A DNA stretch of 64,000 bases from Coptis chinensis (lineage: Eukaryota > Streptophyta > Magnoliopsida > Ranunculales > Ranunculaceae), in NCBI GenBank assembly GCA_015680905.1, contig CM027377.1, forward strand, positions 61,091,501 to 61,155,500. The letters are read 5' to 3'. A program made the translations under genes and the position numbers. The notes beneath the pieces are model-generated. The model was not told where the DNA came from. It searched no databases and saw nothing but the letters and a program-made list of their open reading frames with translations. Shown piece by piece: positions 23,665 through 35,329 of the stretch; position 1 is the stretch's first letter, and every line of letters begins with the position of its first letter.

Positions 23665-24642
23665 TCAATTTTCTCCTCGATTAAGGTGCTGGAATTTAAT
23701 CTTGCTGAAGTTTTTGAGCTTCAATCTAATGAAGTTCAAATAATCAATCATGTTATCGTATTTTGCTGAATATCCTCCATTGATTTGGCTTACCACTAAT
23801 TGAGAATCTCTGAACACAGATAATTCTTTGACATTTAGCGATTTAGCCATTTCCAATCCTATTATCAATGCCTCATATTCTGCTTCGTTATTGGACGCGT
23901 GAAACCCCAGAGTAACTGCTGACTCCAATCTCTGATTTTCAGGGGTTATCAAAATAGCTCCGATACCACATCCCTTTTGTCCTGATGATCCATCGACAAA
24001 AAGTCTCCACCCATTTGTGCCAGCCCATGGATCATCTTTATCCATCACATCATCAGGTTCTTGCAAATTTAAGTAACTATCTTCTTCAATCTTCCAATTT
24101 TCATCTTCAGCAGAAAAATCCGCTAAAAAAACTGCCAATACTTGGCTTTTTTCTAAAACCCTATTCCTATATTCAATCCCAAACTCATCAATGAGTACTA
24201 ACCACTTCGCCATTCCTCCCAACTTGGCTATCTTGGCTAAAGTTTGCTTTAAAGGAAGATTCGTCATGACAATGACTGAGTGGGATTGGAAATAAGGTTT
24301 CAACCTTTGAGTAGAATAGAGGAGAGATAATGCATATTTTTCTAGCATCGAATATCGAGTTTCAGCCTCAAGCATGGTTTTGGATTGAAAATAGATAGGT
24401 CGCTTAACTCCATCTTCTACTTTTACTAGTACCGAACTAATAACAAAGTTAGATACTGCAAGATATAAAATTAAAGTATCACCTTCCTCTGGCTTCATCA
24501 AAGTTGGCACTTCTTGAAGATACTTTTTTAATTCTGAGAATGCCAATTCACATTCTTCATCCCATATGAACTTTGTATTCTTTTTCAGCAACTTGAATAA
24601 GGGTTTGCATCGGTCAGAAGTTCTTGATATGAACCTATTCAA
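23665..24642 (-). pseudogene. RNase H1-like plus archaeal-type RNase H domains of Gypsy pol
   Basis: The first half matches the connection/RNase H region (DRCKPLFKLLKK, YFQSKTMLEAETRYSMLEKY). The second half, from about residue 210, is a separate RNase H: WRLFVDGSSGQKGCGIGAIL, SNNEAEYEALIIGLEMA and FRDSQLVVSQING, holding the expected D, E and D acidic residues. The stretch is open for 325 codons in one frame, the best preserved part of the element. Upstream it is separated from the reverse transcriptase by stops and a frame change. Confidence 0.8.
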
Positions 24643-24732
24643 AGCTACACTCTTCCTGTTAATTTTTGTATCTGCTTCCTAGTATTTGGAGAAGGCATTT
24701 GCTGAAAAGCTCGAATCTGATTTGGATTCACA

Positions 24733-25206
24733 TCAATACCTCTCTTTGTGACTATATACCCCCAGGAATTTCCCTGAACTTACTACAAAAGTACACTTCT
24801 CTGGGTTGAGCTTCATGTTGAATTGTCTAAATATTCGGAACACCGTATCGAGGTCTTTAACATGATCCTCTGCCTTCTTTGATTTTATCACCATATTGTT
24901 GATATATACTTCCACAATATGCTTGATCAAATTTCTGAACATCTTCTCTACCAACCTCTGATACATTGCTCCTGCATTGTTTAGACCTAGACCTAACGAC
25001 ATTATGATGAAACAGTAAAGACCTCCTTCTACAACGAACGTTGATTTTAGTTGGTCTAATACTGCCATTATAACTTGAAAATATCCTGAATGACCATCGT
25101 AAAAACTTAACAACTTGAAACCAACTGTTCGATCGACCAACTCATCAATCCTTGGCATCGGATAGTAATCTTTGGGACATTCCCTGTTAACATATGTAAA
25201 ATCCAC
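24733..25206 (-). pseudogene. Reverse transcriptase fragment with altered catalytic motif
   Basis: Typical Gypsy RT blocks are visible: YYPMPRIDELVDRTVG, LLSFYDGHSGYFQV (first catalytic Asp kept), then VEVYINNMVIKS where active elements have Y-V-D-D. Both catalytic aspartates of that motif are Asn, so this copy could not polymerise DNA. A frame break follows at GKFLGVYSHKERY, normally FLG-x-x-V. Confidence 0.85.
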
Positions 25207-25684
25207 ACAGATTCTAACCTTGCCATTCTTCTTTGGGACAACAACAATGTTTTCTACCTATTCAGAATTATCGATTTCCCTTATGATTCCACATTTTAGC
25301 ATCTCATGAATTTCCTCTTGTACCGCATTCTCATATATCGGCCTGACCCTCTTATGTTTCTGATGCACTGGAATTGCTCCTTCTCACATATTCAGCTTAT
25401 GAGAATATATAAGAGGATCGATACCAAGAAGATCAGCCATCGACCGCAAATACATCTTTATTTGTCTTTAGGAATTCTATCAACTCTTGCCTGATTTTTG
25501 AACTCATCTCTGTACCCATAAAAGTAAAGCAACTTTCATTGTTCTGACCGATATTTACTTTATGTACTTCTTCCATTGTCTTGCTCGGAACCATTTCCAC
25601 CTCTGTTTTCATCTCCGATGTAAACCTAAAATCCTCCTAATATTTCTTGGTATCGGACTTTGGAGATGAAACTTCTGTTAATTG

Positions 25685-26454
25685 CTATCTGGTGTCTTCC
25701 AAGACGCCCCCAGTGTCTACTTTTTTCTCTTTCATCATACCCTTGGCAGTAACAAAATTGCATTTCTCGGATTCTAACTTATCACCTTTTACCTCATGTG
25801 GCCCATACACAGTCGGAAATTTGATAACCTGGTAGAAAGTACTCGGAATTGCTCGCATAGCATGTATCCACTTTCGTCCCAAGATAGCATTATGATCTGA
25901 ATGATGCTTGATGACTATGAATTTAGTCATAATTGTATGTGGACCTGCTCTTACCGTACTGGTAATTTAATTTCCCCAGTTGGCCTAGTAGAAGTTCCAT
26001 TGAACCCAAACAAATTAAACTGTGGTTCTTTCAGATGCGACTCATCAAATCCGATATTCGTATATGCTTTCCAAAAAAGAATATTCACTGAACTTCCACA
26101 ATCAACCAGTACTTTTTGCACATCATATCCTGATATCCTTAATGTAATCAACAAAGCATTATCATGAGGTAACATTACCTTTGATAGATCATCAGGCACA
26201 AACATAATAGCTCTAGGTATGCTTACCAATACTAATGCGGGGTTCACTGGTATCGGCTCCACGTTCACTTCTAGCACCTCTTTGACTGTCAATATCTTCC
26301 GAATTTTATCCCTTATAATCTTCTTTTGTGGGATAACCCCCTTATATATCATGTTGATTACCCCTAAGGGTTTATCATTTACCATAGTTATCACTTCCAG
26401 TCTAGCATCAGCTCTGAACTCCCGAAGCTTTCTATCTCTCATTAATCGATCCAC
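25685..26454 (-). pseudogene. Gypsy aspartic protease region
   Basis: Two neighbouring frames carry the block KVLVDCGSSVNILFW (D-x-G-S-S of retropepsins) followed by FNLFGFNGTSTRPTGEI. Then, after a stop, comes the typical linker HNAILGRKWIHAMRAIPSTF. The order matches the gag-protease-RT layout of Tat/Athila elements. Confidence 0.8.
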
Positions 26455-26466
26455 CTCTCTGAGCAG

Positions 26467-27813
26467 CTATAAACACTTATTTGTGTTATGATTCTTGACC
26501 TTATGGAAATTACAGAAAGGTTTATCTGCTATTTCCCGAAGCTTGTAAGTCGGATGCTGGAAATAAGGTTCTTTTCCCACCCTCCTTAAAATGTCTTCCA
26601 CTGTAGTATTAATGGCGATATAATTACTTGGATCTAATTCCTCTTTCAGTGATCTTTCAAACCTCTTTTTCTGTGAAGGTTGATTTTCTGATTTCAAATA
26701 AGGATCAACTGATTTCCTCTTATCGGATTTGTTATAGTTATCCTCCTTGGTAGAATTATTTAATTCCGACACCTACAACACTGGTTGAACCGATGCTGCT
26801 AGAATACATTCTTCAACTTGCACATCTTTCTCAGTTTTATCATACAACTCTCTCAAAGTTTTAATATCCTTACGAAGCATATACTTGTGCATATCGGAAC
26901 CTGGAATAAGCCCTGTCTGAAATGCCATCACCGCTGTCATTTCCGATTCATCTAAATGCTCTACGACCTGCGCCTCTACCTTGAAATGCGACAAGAAAAT
27001 TTTAAGAGATTCCTTCTTTCCTTGCTTGAGTTGGAACAAAACCGACACTTGCTTTGGTTTTACTCGCTGATGACCATAATTGGTCAAAAACTTTTCCTCA
27101 ATCTCCCTAAAACATGATATTGACCCCTCCTGTAGAGAACAAAACCACTTCAACGCCTTCCCCTTCAGACTTGAAGATAATGAATTGCATAATAATGAAT
27201 CTAGATAGGTTGTTCCTTGGTATATCGAAAACTGGTGTCAATGTCCAAATAGATGATCCATCGGATCTGACGTCCCATCGTATTGAGTATATTTAGGAAT
27301 TTTGAACTTGGGTGGAATGGGCATCATCTCGACACTTTGATGTATCGGATTTCTACTGACATCATCTGCCAATCTTCGTATCGATGCTGAAGTTTTCTCG
27401 AGAAGTTGGTTTCCCAACTGCTTCTGCATCATCTCTTGTATCATCTCTTTGGTGATAAGTTGTGGTATCGGAATTACAAGTATCGGTGATGCTTCTGTAA
27501 TTCTTTCGTTTCTTGCCGATGCCTTTTCTATAAAATGACTTACTGACTTTGAACTACAAGCCTCCTCCTCTTCCACGTGGAGATCCTTTAAAACTTGACT
27601 TGGACTTGCATTCTTCATCTCTTGATTCTCCTTAAGTAATATAGCATTCTGTTTTTCCACTTCCTTCAACTGCTTCAAGACTTCTTGAAGTGAAATTTCT
27701 ACCTCAATGTTTTCCTCCTGATATCGCTTACTTACTGAAGCTCTTGTATTCCTTGTTTGCGATTGATTATCATTATCCACTCGCTTACTATTTGCTCTCT
27801 TCTTTGGAGCCAT
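26467..27813 (-). pseudogene. Gypsy gag, broken
   Basis: Starts MAPKKRANSKR at 27813. A coiled-coil-like Glu/Lys/Leu-rich part is followed by FKIPKYTQYDGTSDPMDHL, a hallmark of plant Gypsy gag. After a frame break at about 27238 it continues as FREIEEKFLTNY and LKQGKKESLKIFLSHF. A further frame ends in a zinc-knuckle-like CNFHKVKNHNTNKC. At least two breaks prevent a single product. Confidence 0.85.
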
Positions 27814-27940
27814 TATGATTCACTCCTTAATTCACTACTAACTCTTCCTTCACTCTTCTTTCACTCAAACTCAGAACAAAACTACGGATTCAAAATCGAA
27901 GAAGAAGAAAACTTCACAATTTTCTTGTTCTCGATGCACA

Positions 27941-27951
27941 GACGGTGCCAA
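27941..27951 (-). promoter_or_regulatory. Primer-binding site of the minus-strand Gypsy element
   Basis: Read on the minus strand, TTGGCACCGTC follows immediately after the LTR end TTACA. It resembles the TGGCGCCGT-type priming site common in Tat/Ogre elements, with one difference. Confidence 0.6.
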
Positions 27952-28387
27952 TGTAATGACTAAAAACAATCTTTAGATAATTGATCTCATATCACACGAA
28001 TTACTGATCGTAATTGAAGATGAATGATATAAAGATAATTTGAACAAGATTGAATTGAAGTGAAACAAAAAATTTTATTTATCAATAATGGAGGTTTACA
28101 ATCTCTCTGATTCTCTCTTTCTCTCTCCTGTTTCTAATAATTTTTGTAGGAATGATCGAATGAATCTTTCTTTCACTTCATCCAGTCTTTATATAGTGTC
28201 CTCAATTAGCTTTGACCCAATCAACTCTTGACACGTGTCCATTGTCTTTTTCCTTCTTTTCCCGCTCAATACCTGCAAATATTTGGAATAACCACGAAAT
28301 ATATTGAGATATTGACCCTCATGTCAATATCTCAAGTTTTGAAATATCAAACAAAAATATTTAAAAGCACGATATTTGCCCACTACA
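27952..28387 (-). repeat. 5' LTR of the minus-strand Gypsy element
   Basis: A 436-bp segment that on the minus strand starts TGTAGTGGGC and ends TCATTACA, so it has matched TGTA/TACA tips. A TATA box (TATATAAAG, plus-strand 28187-28195) sits inside. The hAT element is inserted only a few bases outside its outer end. Confidence 0.75.
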
Positions 28388-28634
28388 TTGGGCACATCTA
28401 GGGGTGTGCACGGGTCGGTTCGGGTCGGTTTTGGGCTAAAACCGACCACCGAACAGACCCTGTCGGTTTATGCAATATTGTACCCGAACCGACCCAACCT
28501 TATAGACTTAACCGACCCACAACCAACCCGACTAGATTCTGCTCTAACCGATGCCCGACCAAAACCGACTGTTGGTCTGTTTACCCGATTATAACCAACC
28601 CGATCCCAAATTCTTATAACCTCTAGTCTTGAAA

Positions 28635-29139
28635 TTGGAGGTGGTAAAACTTAAAAGGTCCAAGAAAAGGAGCAACCTTATTACGTGACCCCAGCTTTTC
28701 TTCCAAGAGGATTCGAATTGGTAGAGTATGGAAAAACAGTTTGAAAATCAAGGAGGAAGGAGCATCTGAAAAACATTTATTAATTGAGTTTGATGATAAG
28801 TCTCAGAAATGGGTTATTTGTGATTTGTGCTCCACAAATGGCACACTCTTGAATCATTGTTTGATTCATCCGAAAAAGTGGATGAGTCTTAGAGATGGGG
28901 ATTTGATTAGAATTGGTGAAGTCACTTCAATCGTTGCCATTCTTCAAGTGGAATCTGAAGAGAAGAAACAAGACAGTGTGTATACTTCAACGCCTTTAAA
29001 TACTCAAACCCCTATTGTAGTGAGTTGGAGTCGGCAAGGTGGGCGTCTTAGACGAGATGGTATGTCTTTAAGCAGTGAAAATTTGGAGAGGATGGAGATG
29101 GAACAAGACAATGTGGATGGGTCTGTTGTGGAGAGATGA
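28635..29139 (+). pseudogene. Captured FHA-domain gene fragment inside the hAT element
   Basis: The translation matches the N-terminal FHA domain of a plant protein family resembling Arabidopsis At4g14490/At3g02400 (from memory). It has a lead block KGPRKGATLLRD, the FHA strand KRIRIGRVW, the phosphopeptide-contact block ASEKHLLIEF, and DLCSTNGTLLN with the conserved Asn-Gly, followed by LRDGDLIRIGE. A one-base frame slip near 28653 separates the first residues, and no ATG is seen at the expected start (TTG at 28635). From 28678 the frame is open to the stop at 29137-29139. The following sequence repeats degraded Glu/Met-rich units to about 29270. It is opposite in strand to the transposase and has no visible introns. 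Confidence 0.75.
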
Positions 29140-30691
29140 CAAGGTGGTAAGCATACTGAGAATTTGGTGAAGATGGGGATGAAACAAGGCAATGTGGGTA
29201 CTATTGCGGAGTGTCAGATTTTGCCAAGGGGACGTCTAAGACAGGGTGGTGTGCCTTTAAGTAGTGAATATTTGGGGTCTGTTTCAGACTTTCAGTTGTT
29301 GATTTGGAGACTAAGATAGTTGGGGGTGATAAGGAAGAACCAAAGAAGGATTGAGTCATCCTAGTAGTTGTGATTATTTACAAGGTCACTTTTTCAGTAG
29401 CTTTCCAACCTTTGCTGACGACAACTTCACTGTGAAGTATACGTTTGACACTTGAGAGCTCCATATCTAAATACACTATTACTACAAAGAAAAAAGGATA
29501 CAGACCTTGCATGAGGATTGAGGAAGTTAGTCTCTACAAGGAAGCAGATATACAACTTCAAGTCGATAGAAGAGAATCATATAGGTGTACCCTCTTCTGC
29601 TGGACATCAGGACATGCAAAACTGAACTCTGATTGAGTAGTATCTGGTCAGGGATAGGAGGACTATATAGGAGCTGCAAATTTGCAGTGTTATGGCTAAT
29701 GCCATTAAACCAACTATTTCTTATGTGAATGCTGCATCAAAAGATTCAAAGCAGTGAAGAAAAAAAGCATCTGTGAGACTGTGACAGTCCAGTCCCAGAA
29801 TAGATATAAGCATCTGGGTCTCAAATATTAACCATTTCATAGCACAACATTATTTTCCAATAATAACAGCACACAACACATGATAATATGGTAAGAGCCT
29901 AAGAGGATTCTAACGGCAGAAATATATATAGTAAACAAGCCATAGATTGAGAGCAAAACAGATAGTATACCAACACATGAACACCATAATACTGAAGAAG
30001 TTTAAATAGAACTTCAAAACAAGCCTGACAATCAAGAGTCCTTGCAGAGTTGCAGGGATGTTCTTAGAATTTTCAAGGTTAACTTTCTCACTAGAGGCAA
30101 CACTACAAGCCCATCCTGGTACACATCCAGATTTCCATGATGTCAAATTACAATTCTGATTAAGCTCCATCGTAATCTTTGAACCCCCTTCGAAAAAACT
30201 CCCGAAGTAGAACTTAATTTCCGCTGCTGTACATATGTGTTATGTAAGATCAGCTGATTCATAAACCACGCACAAAACAATATATGAGACAACTGCACAA
30301 CTCCGTATTAAGACTGTAATTACTTAAACTTAGTTTAGTAGAAAATGTACAGACTTGTTTTGTCAATGCAGTTAGATAAAAAAATCCAAATTCAACGAAA
30401 AATCAAATGCTCCATTCCAATCAGCTTCACTGTAAACATTATTAAACAAAAAATAACTTACTATATAACCAAAAACCAATATCATCCACAAAGGCCAAAA
30501 CTATCCACACAAGCCCACGACTATCAAAACAAAAGCTATCCACATGATCCACATCTATCTGCCTATCCACACTATCAAGCTCTAAGCACAACCTGCATTT
30601 CATAACAAACAAAAATAATCCAACTTATTCAAGTTCACAAATAGACATAGTGAATGAACTTCACAAAAATAAACTTAAAACCGATTACCAA
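29140..30691. other. Non-coding interior of the hAT element
   Basis: Between the FHA fragment and the transposase 3' end. Degraded continuation of the captured gene is plausible up to about 29640. Beyond that I see AT-rich sequence without motifs, probably the transposase 3' UTR in the upper part. Confidence 0.5.
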
Positions 30692-33600
30692 TCAATTCTC
30701 CACAAAGATTGGCGCATTAGGCTCAAAAGAAGTCGATCCAAATAATTCTGCAAAAAAAAAAGAACACAAACATATACATATATAAGTCGAACTACACAAG
30801 TATATATTTTAACATAAGAAAATAACGATAGACTAAACATTGCAATGCAAATTATTACCTCCATCTAGTTTATCATATTGCTCGATATCATCCATTGACT
30901 GTCGAAGATTAATTGGAATTGATGGAGAACGAAGCCAATCTTGTGCACAAATAAGGGCTTCCACCGTGTTAGGAGCTAACGAACTACGGAAAGGGTCAAG
31001 TATACGCCCCCCCTGTGCTAAATGCAGACTCAGAAGCTACGGAAGATATTGGAACTGCCAAAACATCACGTGCAACAAGAGAAAGGATCCGATACCTAGA
31101 AGCGTTGATCTTCCACCAACCCAAAATGTCAAACTTATCCCCACCAACTTCATTAGTTTCAGCCAAAAACCTCTCAACCTCAGACTTATTCTGTAAGTTA
31201 TCTTCCTCTAGCAAGTGTTGCTGAAATTCGGCGGCTAGTATAGTAGGATCTTGCTCATCATCATCAACATCCATTCGGCTTGCTGTTTGGCTCACGTTCA
31301 CATCAATAGGTGGCTGATTTGAAGAAGGATAGTGCCCAACATACCACTCATACAACGTAACCAAAGCATCTTTCACTTTCTTTGCTTCATCATTAGCTTT
31401 AGTTTCTTCATACAACTGTTTGAAGGAATACGACACATACTTCATCTTGAAGCGGGGATCAAGCACAACACCAACATATAACAAAATGTTAATCTTATCC
31501 ATATCCCAATACTTATCAAATTTAGTTTGCATACGCAGCGCCATTGATCTCAAACGTGCATCCTCACTTCCATTAAACTGAATCAATTTCTTCTGAACAA
31601 TTAGAATTTCACTAAAGAAATTATTCGAGGTAACATAACGAGAACCTGAAAATCGCAATGTTGCCTTATAGAAAACTCTTAGAAATTTCACAAATAGTCT
31701 AGCACTATTCCAATCAGTTAAGGTTGGAGGCCCTTTGATCTTGTCATCATCAAAGTAAAGGGTGTACTGTGGGTCTTCAAGCTCCAATATCTCAAAGGCA
31801 CTTTGGAACTTCTCAGCAACTTCTAACATCATAAATGTCGCATTCCATCTAGTTGCCACATCTAAGCATAAAAGTTTGGTGCACTCTATTTGTTCTTCCT
31901 TCACACACTCCTTGAACCTGGCCAACCTAGATGGAGATGACCTCACATACCTCACTGCAGTACGTACTCGGAAAATAGCATCATTAACATCTTTCAGGCC
32001 ATCACAAACAATAAGATTCAAGATGTGAGCACAACATCTCATATGTAAATACTTATGTTCCATAACGGTGTCTTTCCCATTTTTTTTTGCTTTTCTTCAA
32101 GTAATCAATGGCAAATGAATTAGAACTTGCATTATCAACGATTCATGATAAAAAGACTATGGACACCCCAATTTAGAAGACACTTCTCTACCATCTTTCC
32201 AATGGTTCACCTTTGTGATTTGGAACTAGACAAAATTCATAATCCTTTTTTGTAAGTTCCAATCACTATCGATGAAAATGAGCAAATCAAAACCATGTAA
32301 TTTAAGTTTTGAATAGATGTCCAAGTGTCGGTTGTTATACATATTCTATTACCATGCAGAAAACTCTTTAACTTTCTTCTCTCCTCCATGTAAAGTTCAA
32401 TGCAATCCCTACCAACTTGAGTTCGATAGGGCAAATTTGTGAACTTGGGTGTATAACCTTCACAAAATGTAAAACCCTTCACCCTCCACAAAACTAAACG
32501 GCAACTCATCAATAATAATCATTCTAGACAGAGCATCTCTACAAGCTTTTAAGCTAAAACTAACAAACAACAAGCTCTTTATCTTTTTGAAAGACAATAT
32601 TTGTTGCGATTTATCAGCCACCACCTTATTGTTAGGATTCTTCTTACATACTTTCATATGACTCAACATATTAGAAGTTCCACTACTTTTCGAAGCACAA
32701 GCATAACTAATAGGGCAATAATTACATTTGGCTCTTGGATTTTTGGGATCACAACCCTCTATCTTATGAAAATGATCCCAAGCAGGGGAAGATAAGGATT
32801 TTCTTTTATTACCTGCCATAGTAGGATCGACCGTATCCGTAGAATTTTCAACAGTTGACTGTAGAGATGGACCATCACTAGGAACCTCAGTAGAAGCCAT
32901 CTAATAAAAATGACACATATTAGCAATCAAGATAAAACAAAAAGCTTGTGACAGATGTTGTTGTTAATTCATTAATTAGATTGGTTTTGGCATACAAATT
33001 TTTTTCACTCGGTTGTGAGTATTCATCGTGCTCCATCAGTTTAGGTCATACATACAATGTGGTTTTCGATAGTAGTCAAACCAAGTAGAGTATGGAAGAA
33101 AGCTCAAGTGATAACAACCGGTCGGGTGTGTAAAAGTTAAAATGTAAAAAATGAAAAAGCGGAGGACATAATTTGATAAATAGCAATAGAGTAAAGAATA
33201 GTAAGGTGACTGTATGTCTTTTTTCTCTAAAGAATTGAATGCTCTTCGTTCACTAAGCAACCATATAATTTGATTATTGAATGAAACTATGTATCCTACA
33301 AAAATAAGATGTGTGTAGAGTTGTAGACATAGAATTATAGTGTAAATGCTAAATAGTATTTTCGAAGTTGAGCATTGATAATCTAATGAATAACAAAGAA
33401 AAGCTAGCTTGGATGCATACCAAAATGACCAGAAGTGAAGATCCCCCGTTTTCTATGATTGGTGTGTTGGAGAAATTAGTTGGGTACTCAACGGTTGACT
33501 CTTATTGTCGTTATTGACTTATTGGTTTAGCTTTAAAAATCGATTCAATGGGTGCTCGTCTTCAAAAAATAACGAAATAATGAATAATATAATATAATAT

Positions 33601-34422
33601 ATGTGACATAGGTTAACAGATCAAACCAAAAAACATTAATAAATACTTAAAAACACATAAGTGATTACATCAACCATTCCTATCTTTAATACTGAGCAAG
33701 AAAAGGACCCCAATTTTCGATAAGATCAATAAGACAATCTCCAAAAAAATAAGTACTCATCAATATAATAACAATATTAATCTATTTTCTTGCTGGGACT
33801 ATAAACTTTTTCAATGGCCAAGTACCATTTATCCAATTATTCGAGATTTTACAATATTATTATGCAACTTACACATATTCAAGAAATTATATCATAATCC
33901 CAATTTTCAAATATGAATAATAACAAATTAAATCTCAACAAAATAAAAAGTAATAAAGTAAGTCCAAACATGTCCATTTCCAAAAAGATCTGTTCTTTAT
34001 TTATAAAAAAAAAGTGAAAATACATGATCAAACAAACTCCACAAAACTAATTTGCAAAATCCTTCAGTCCAGATTCCAAAAGAAATATAAACTAGCCCAA
34101 AATAACCAAATTCCTAACTTGTATTTTTATCTAAAAGATTCATTCTCTTTTATTTATTCATTATTTCGTTATTCTTGAAGACCCAATTTTATATAGTCTT
34201 TCAATATAATATATGGTCTTCAATCTTGTTTTTTTAATGCAACTTGTTGACCTTTTTACATTCTACGTTCTGACTACAATCGGCATCGATGATGAACTGT
34301 TTTTGAGCATCAATGATAAACTGTTTTTGAGAGAAACACAGAAACAAAAAACAAAAAAAAAAGAAAGAAAGAAAGAAAGAAACCAAATAATTAGTTATTA
34401 CCTTTGTTGATGATGGTGTCAT
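30692..34422 (-). pseudogene. hAT transposase (BED zinc finger, dimerisation domain), decayed
   Basis: A tiny first exon (MTPSSTK, 34402-34422) with donor AAG/GTAATA joins an acceptor directly before ATG 32900. Exon 2 holds a BED zinc finger (AWDHFHKIEG, CNYCPISYAC, MLSHMKVC). It then passes through several frame breaks at about 32470 and 32070-32240 into the RNase H-like core (TTDTWTS, DNASSNSFAIDYL, HMRCCAHILNLIV, DVATRWNATF). The hAT C-terminal dimerisation domain follows (KFDILGWWKINASRYRILS, VPISSVASESAFSTGG). A seven-base C run at 31007-31013 shifts the frame just after FSTGG. The lost frame continues to a donor at 30859 and a last exon 30692-30747 ending ENstop. At least three lesions make it non-functional. 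Confidence 0.88.
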
Positions 34423-34777
34423 GGTGCTAACTGCTGACTGATGGAAGAGTGGTGGAGGAATGGTGGCGGCTAGACTGGTGGGGGATGTAGCGGCTCAGCC
34501 CTAGTTAATGGGTTTTTACTTTTTACTAATTGGTAATTTGGTATGGTATATTTCTAATTTTCTACTAATCTAGTATATTAAGATATTGCGGATCGGGTCG
34601 GTTATTTTCGGTTATACCAAATCCAAACCGAGCACCGAACCGACCCTGTCGGTTTTGCCATTTAACAAACCGATCCGAACCGTCTTAAATGGATAACCGA
34701 CCCATATAGCTCGGGTCGAGTCGGGTCGGTCGGTTTAGTCCGGGTACATCGGTTTTATGCACACCCCTAGGCACATC

Positions 34778-35329
34778 TATCTTTTTTTTCTTTTTGTTTG
34801 TTTGTTTTTTTTTTTTTTTTTTTAAACCACTTCTTTTGTACCCATGATCATCCGAACCAGAGATTACAACAAACAACTAACAAGGCAGAAGAAATTACAT
34901 GAGTCAAAACAAAGATGAATAATAATAAACCCGTGTAGTTAGACAAACTCCAACAGCTTCTCTTCGTGTCACCCATCAGTAAACATATATTGTTCAATGT
35001 ACATCTACCAAAATAACACAAACTCAAAACCTTCGAAATACCTATCTCCAGCTCGTTTCTTCCAAAAAGACACGAAAGTCAATAACCAAGACCCGGAGGT
35101 CATAACAAAAGACCTGAAAGTCTCAATCGTTAGTGACGCTTTCAAATGAAAACGCCCCACTTCTTCCAACAGATGATAGTCGCCATAGGTTTGAAGTATC
35201 TTTAGGGGTCAAGAACTTGAAGCCTTGGAAGAATCCTACGTAATTTTACTTGTCAATGGACCAGAAGACTCTGGTTTGGGATGGCTCTCCAAAGTACCAC
35301 ACTAATGAATGTGGAACACCTCAGCAACA
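34778..35329. other. Flank of the hAT element, no gene seen
   Basis: Starts with a T-rich tract (34782-34823). The remainder is non-coding and AT-rich; nothing recognised. Confidence 0.5.

Larger units (their letters stand above)
23071..28387 (-). mobile_element. Ty3/Gypsy (Tat-type) retrotransposon remnant lacking its 3' part
   Basis: In minus-strand order it holds a 5' LTR, primer-binding site, gag, protease, reverse transcriptase, two RNase H domains and the zinc-binding start of integrase. The integrase core and 3' LTR are absent. The truncation point near 23.07-23.15 kb coincides with the end of the neighbouring plus-strand element. A second RNase H of the archaeal type after the first is a mark of the Tat/Ogre lineage. 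Coding parts are broken by frameshifts and stops. Confidence 0.8.
28399..34769 (-). mobile_element. hAT transposon with perfect 8-bp target duplication, carrying an FHA gene fragment
   Basis: Termini are TAGGGGTGTGCA at the left and its exact inverse TGCACACCCCTA at the right (with one intervening difference pattern further in). GGCACATC lies on both flanks (28391-28398 and 34770-34777), a perfect 8-bp duplication. Subterminal regions of about 200 bases are packed with CGGTTCGG, GGTCGG and CCGACC words on both sides. Inside is a minus-strand BED-type transposase pseudogene and, near the left end, a plus-strand FHA-domain fragment. Size is 6371 bp. The undamaged duplication suggests a fairly recent move, probably driven by a transposase from another copy. 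Confidence 0.92.

Noticed and set aside
30840..32028. Plus-strand open frames across the hAT transposase
   Set aside because: They are antisense shadows of the transposase exons; the minus strand carries the conserved motifs.
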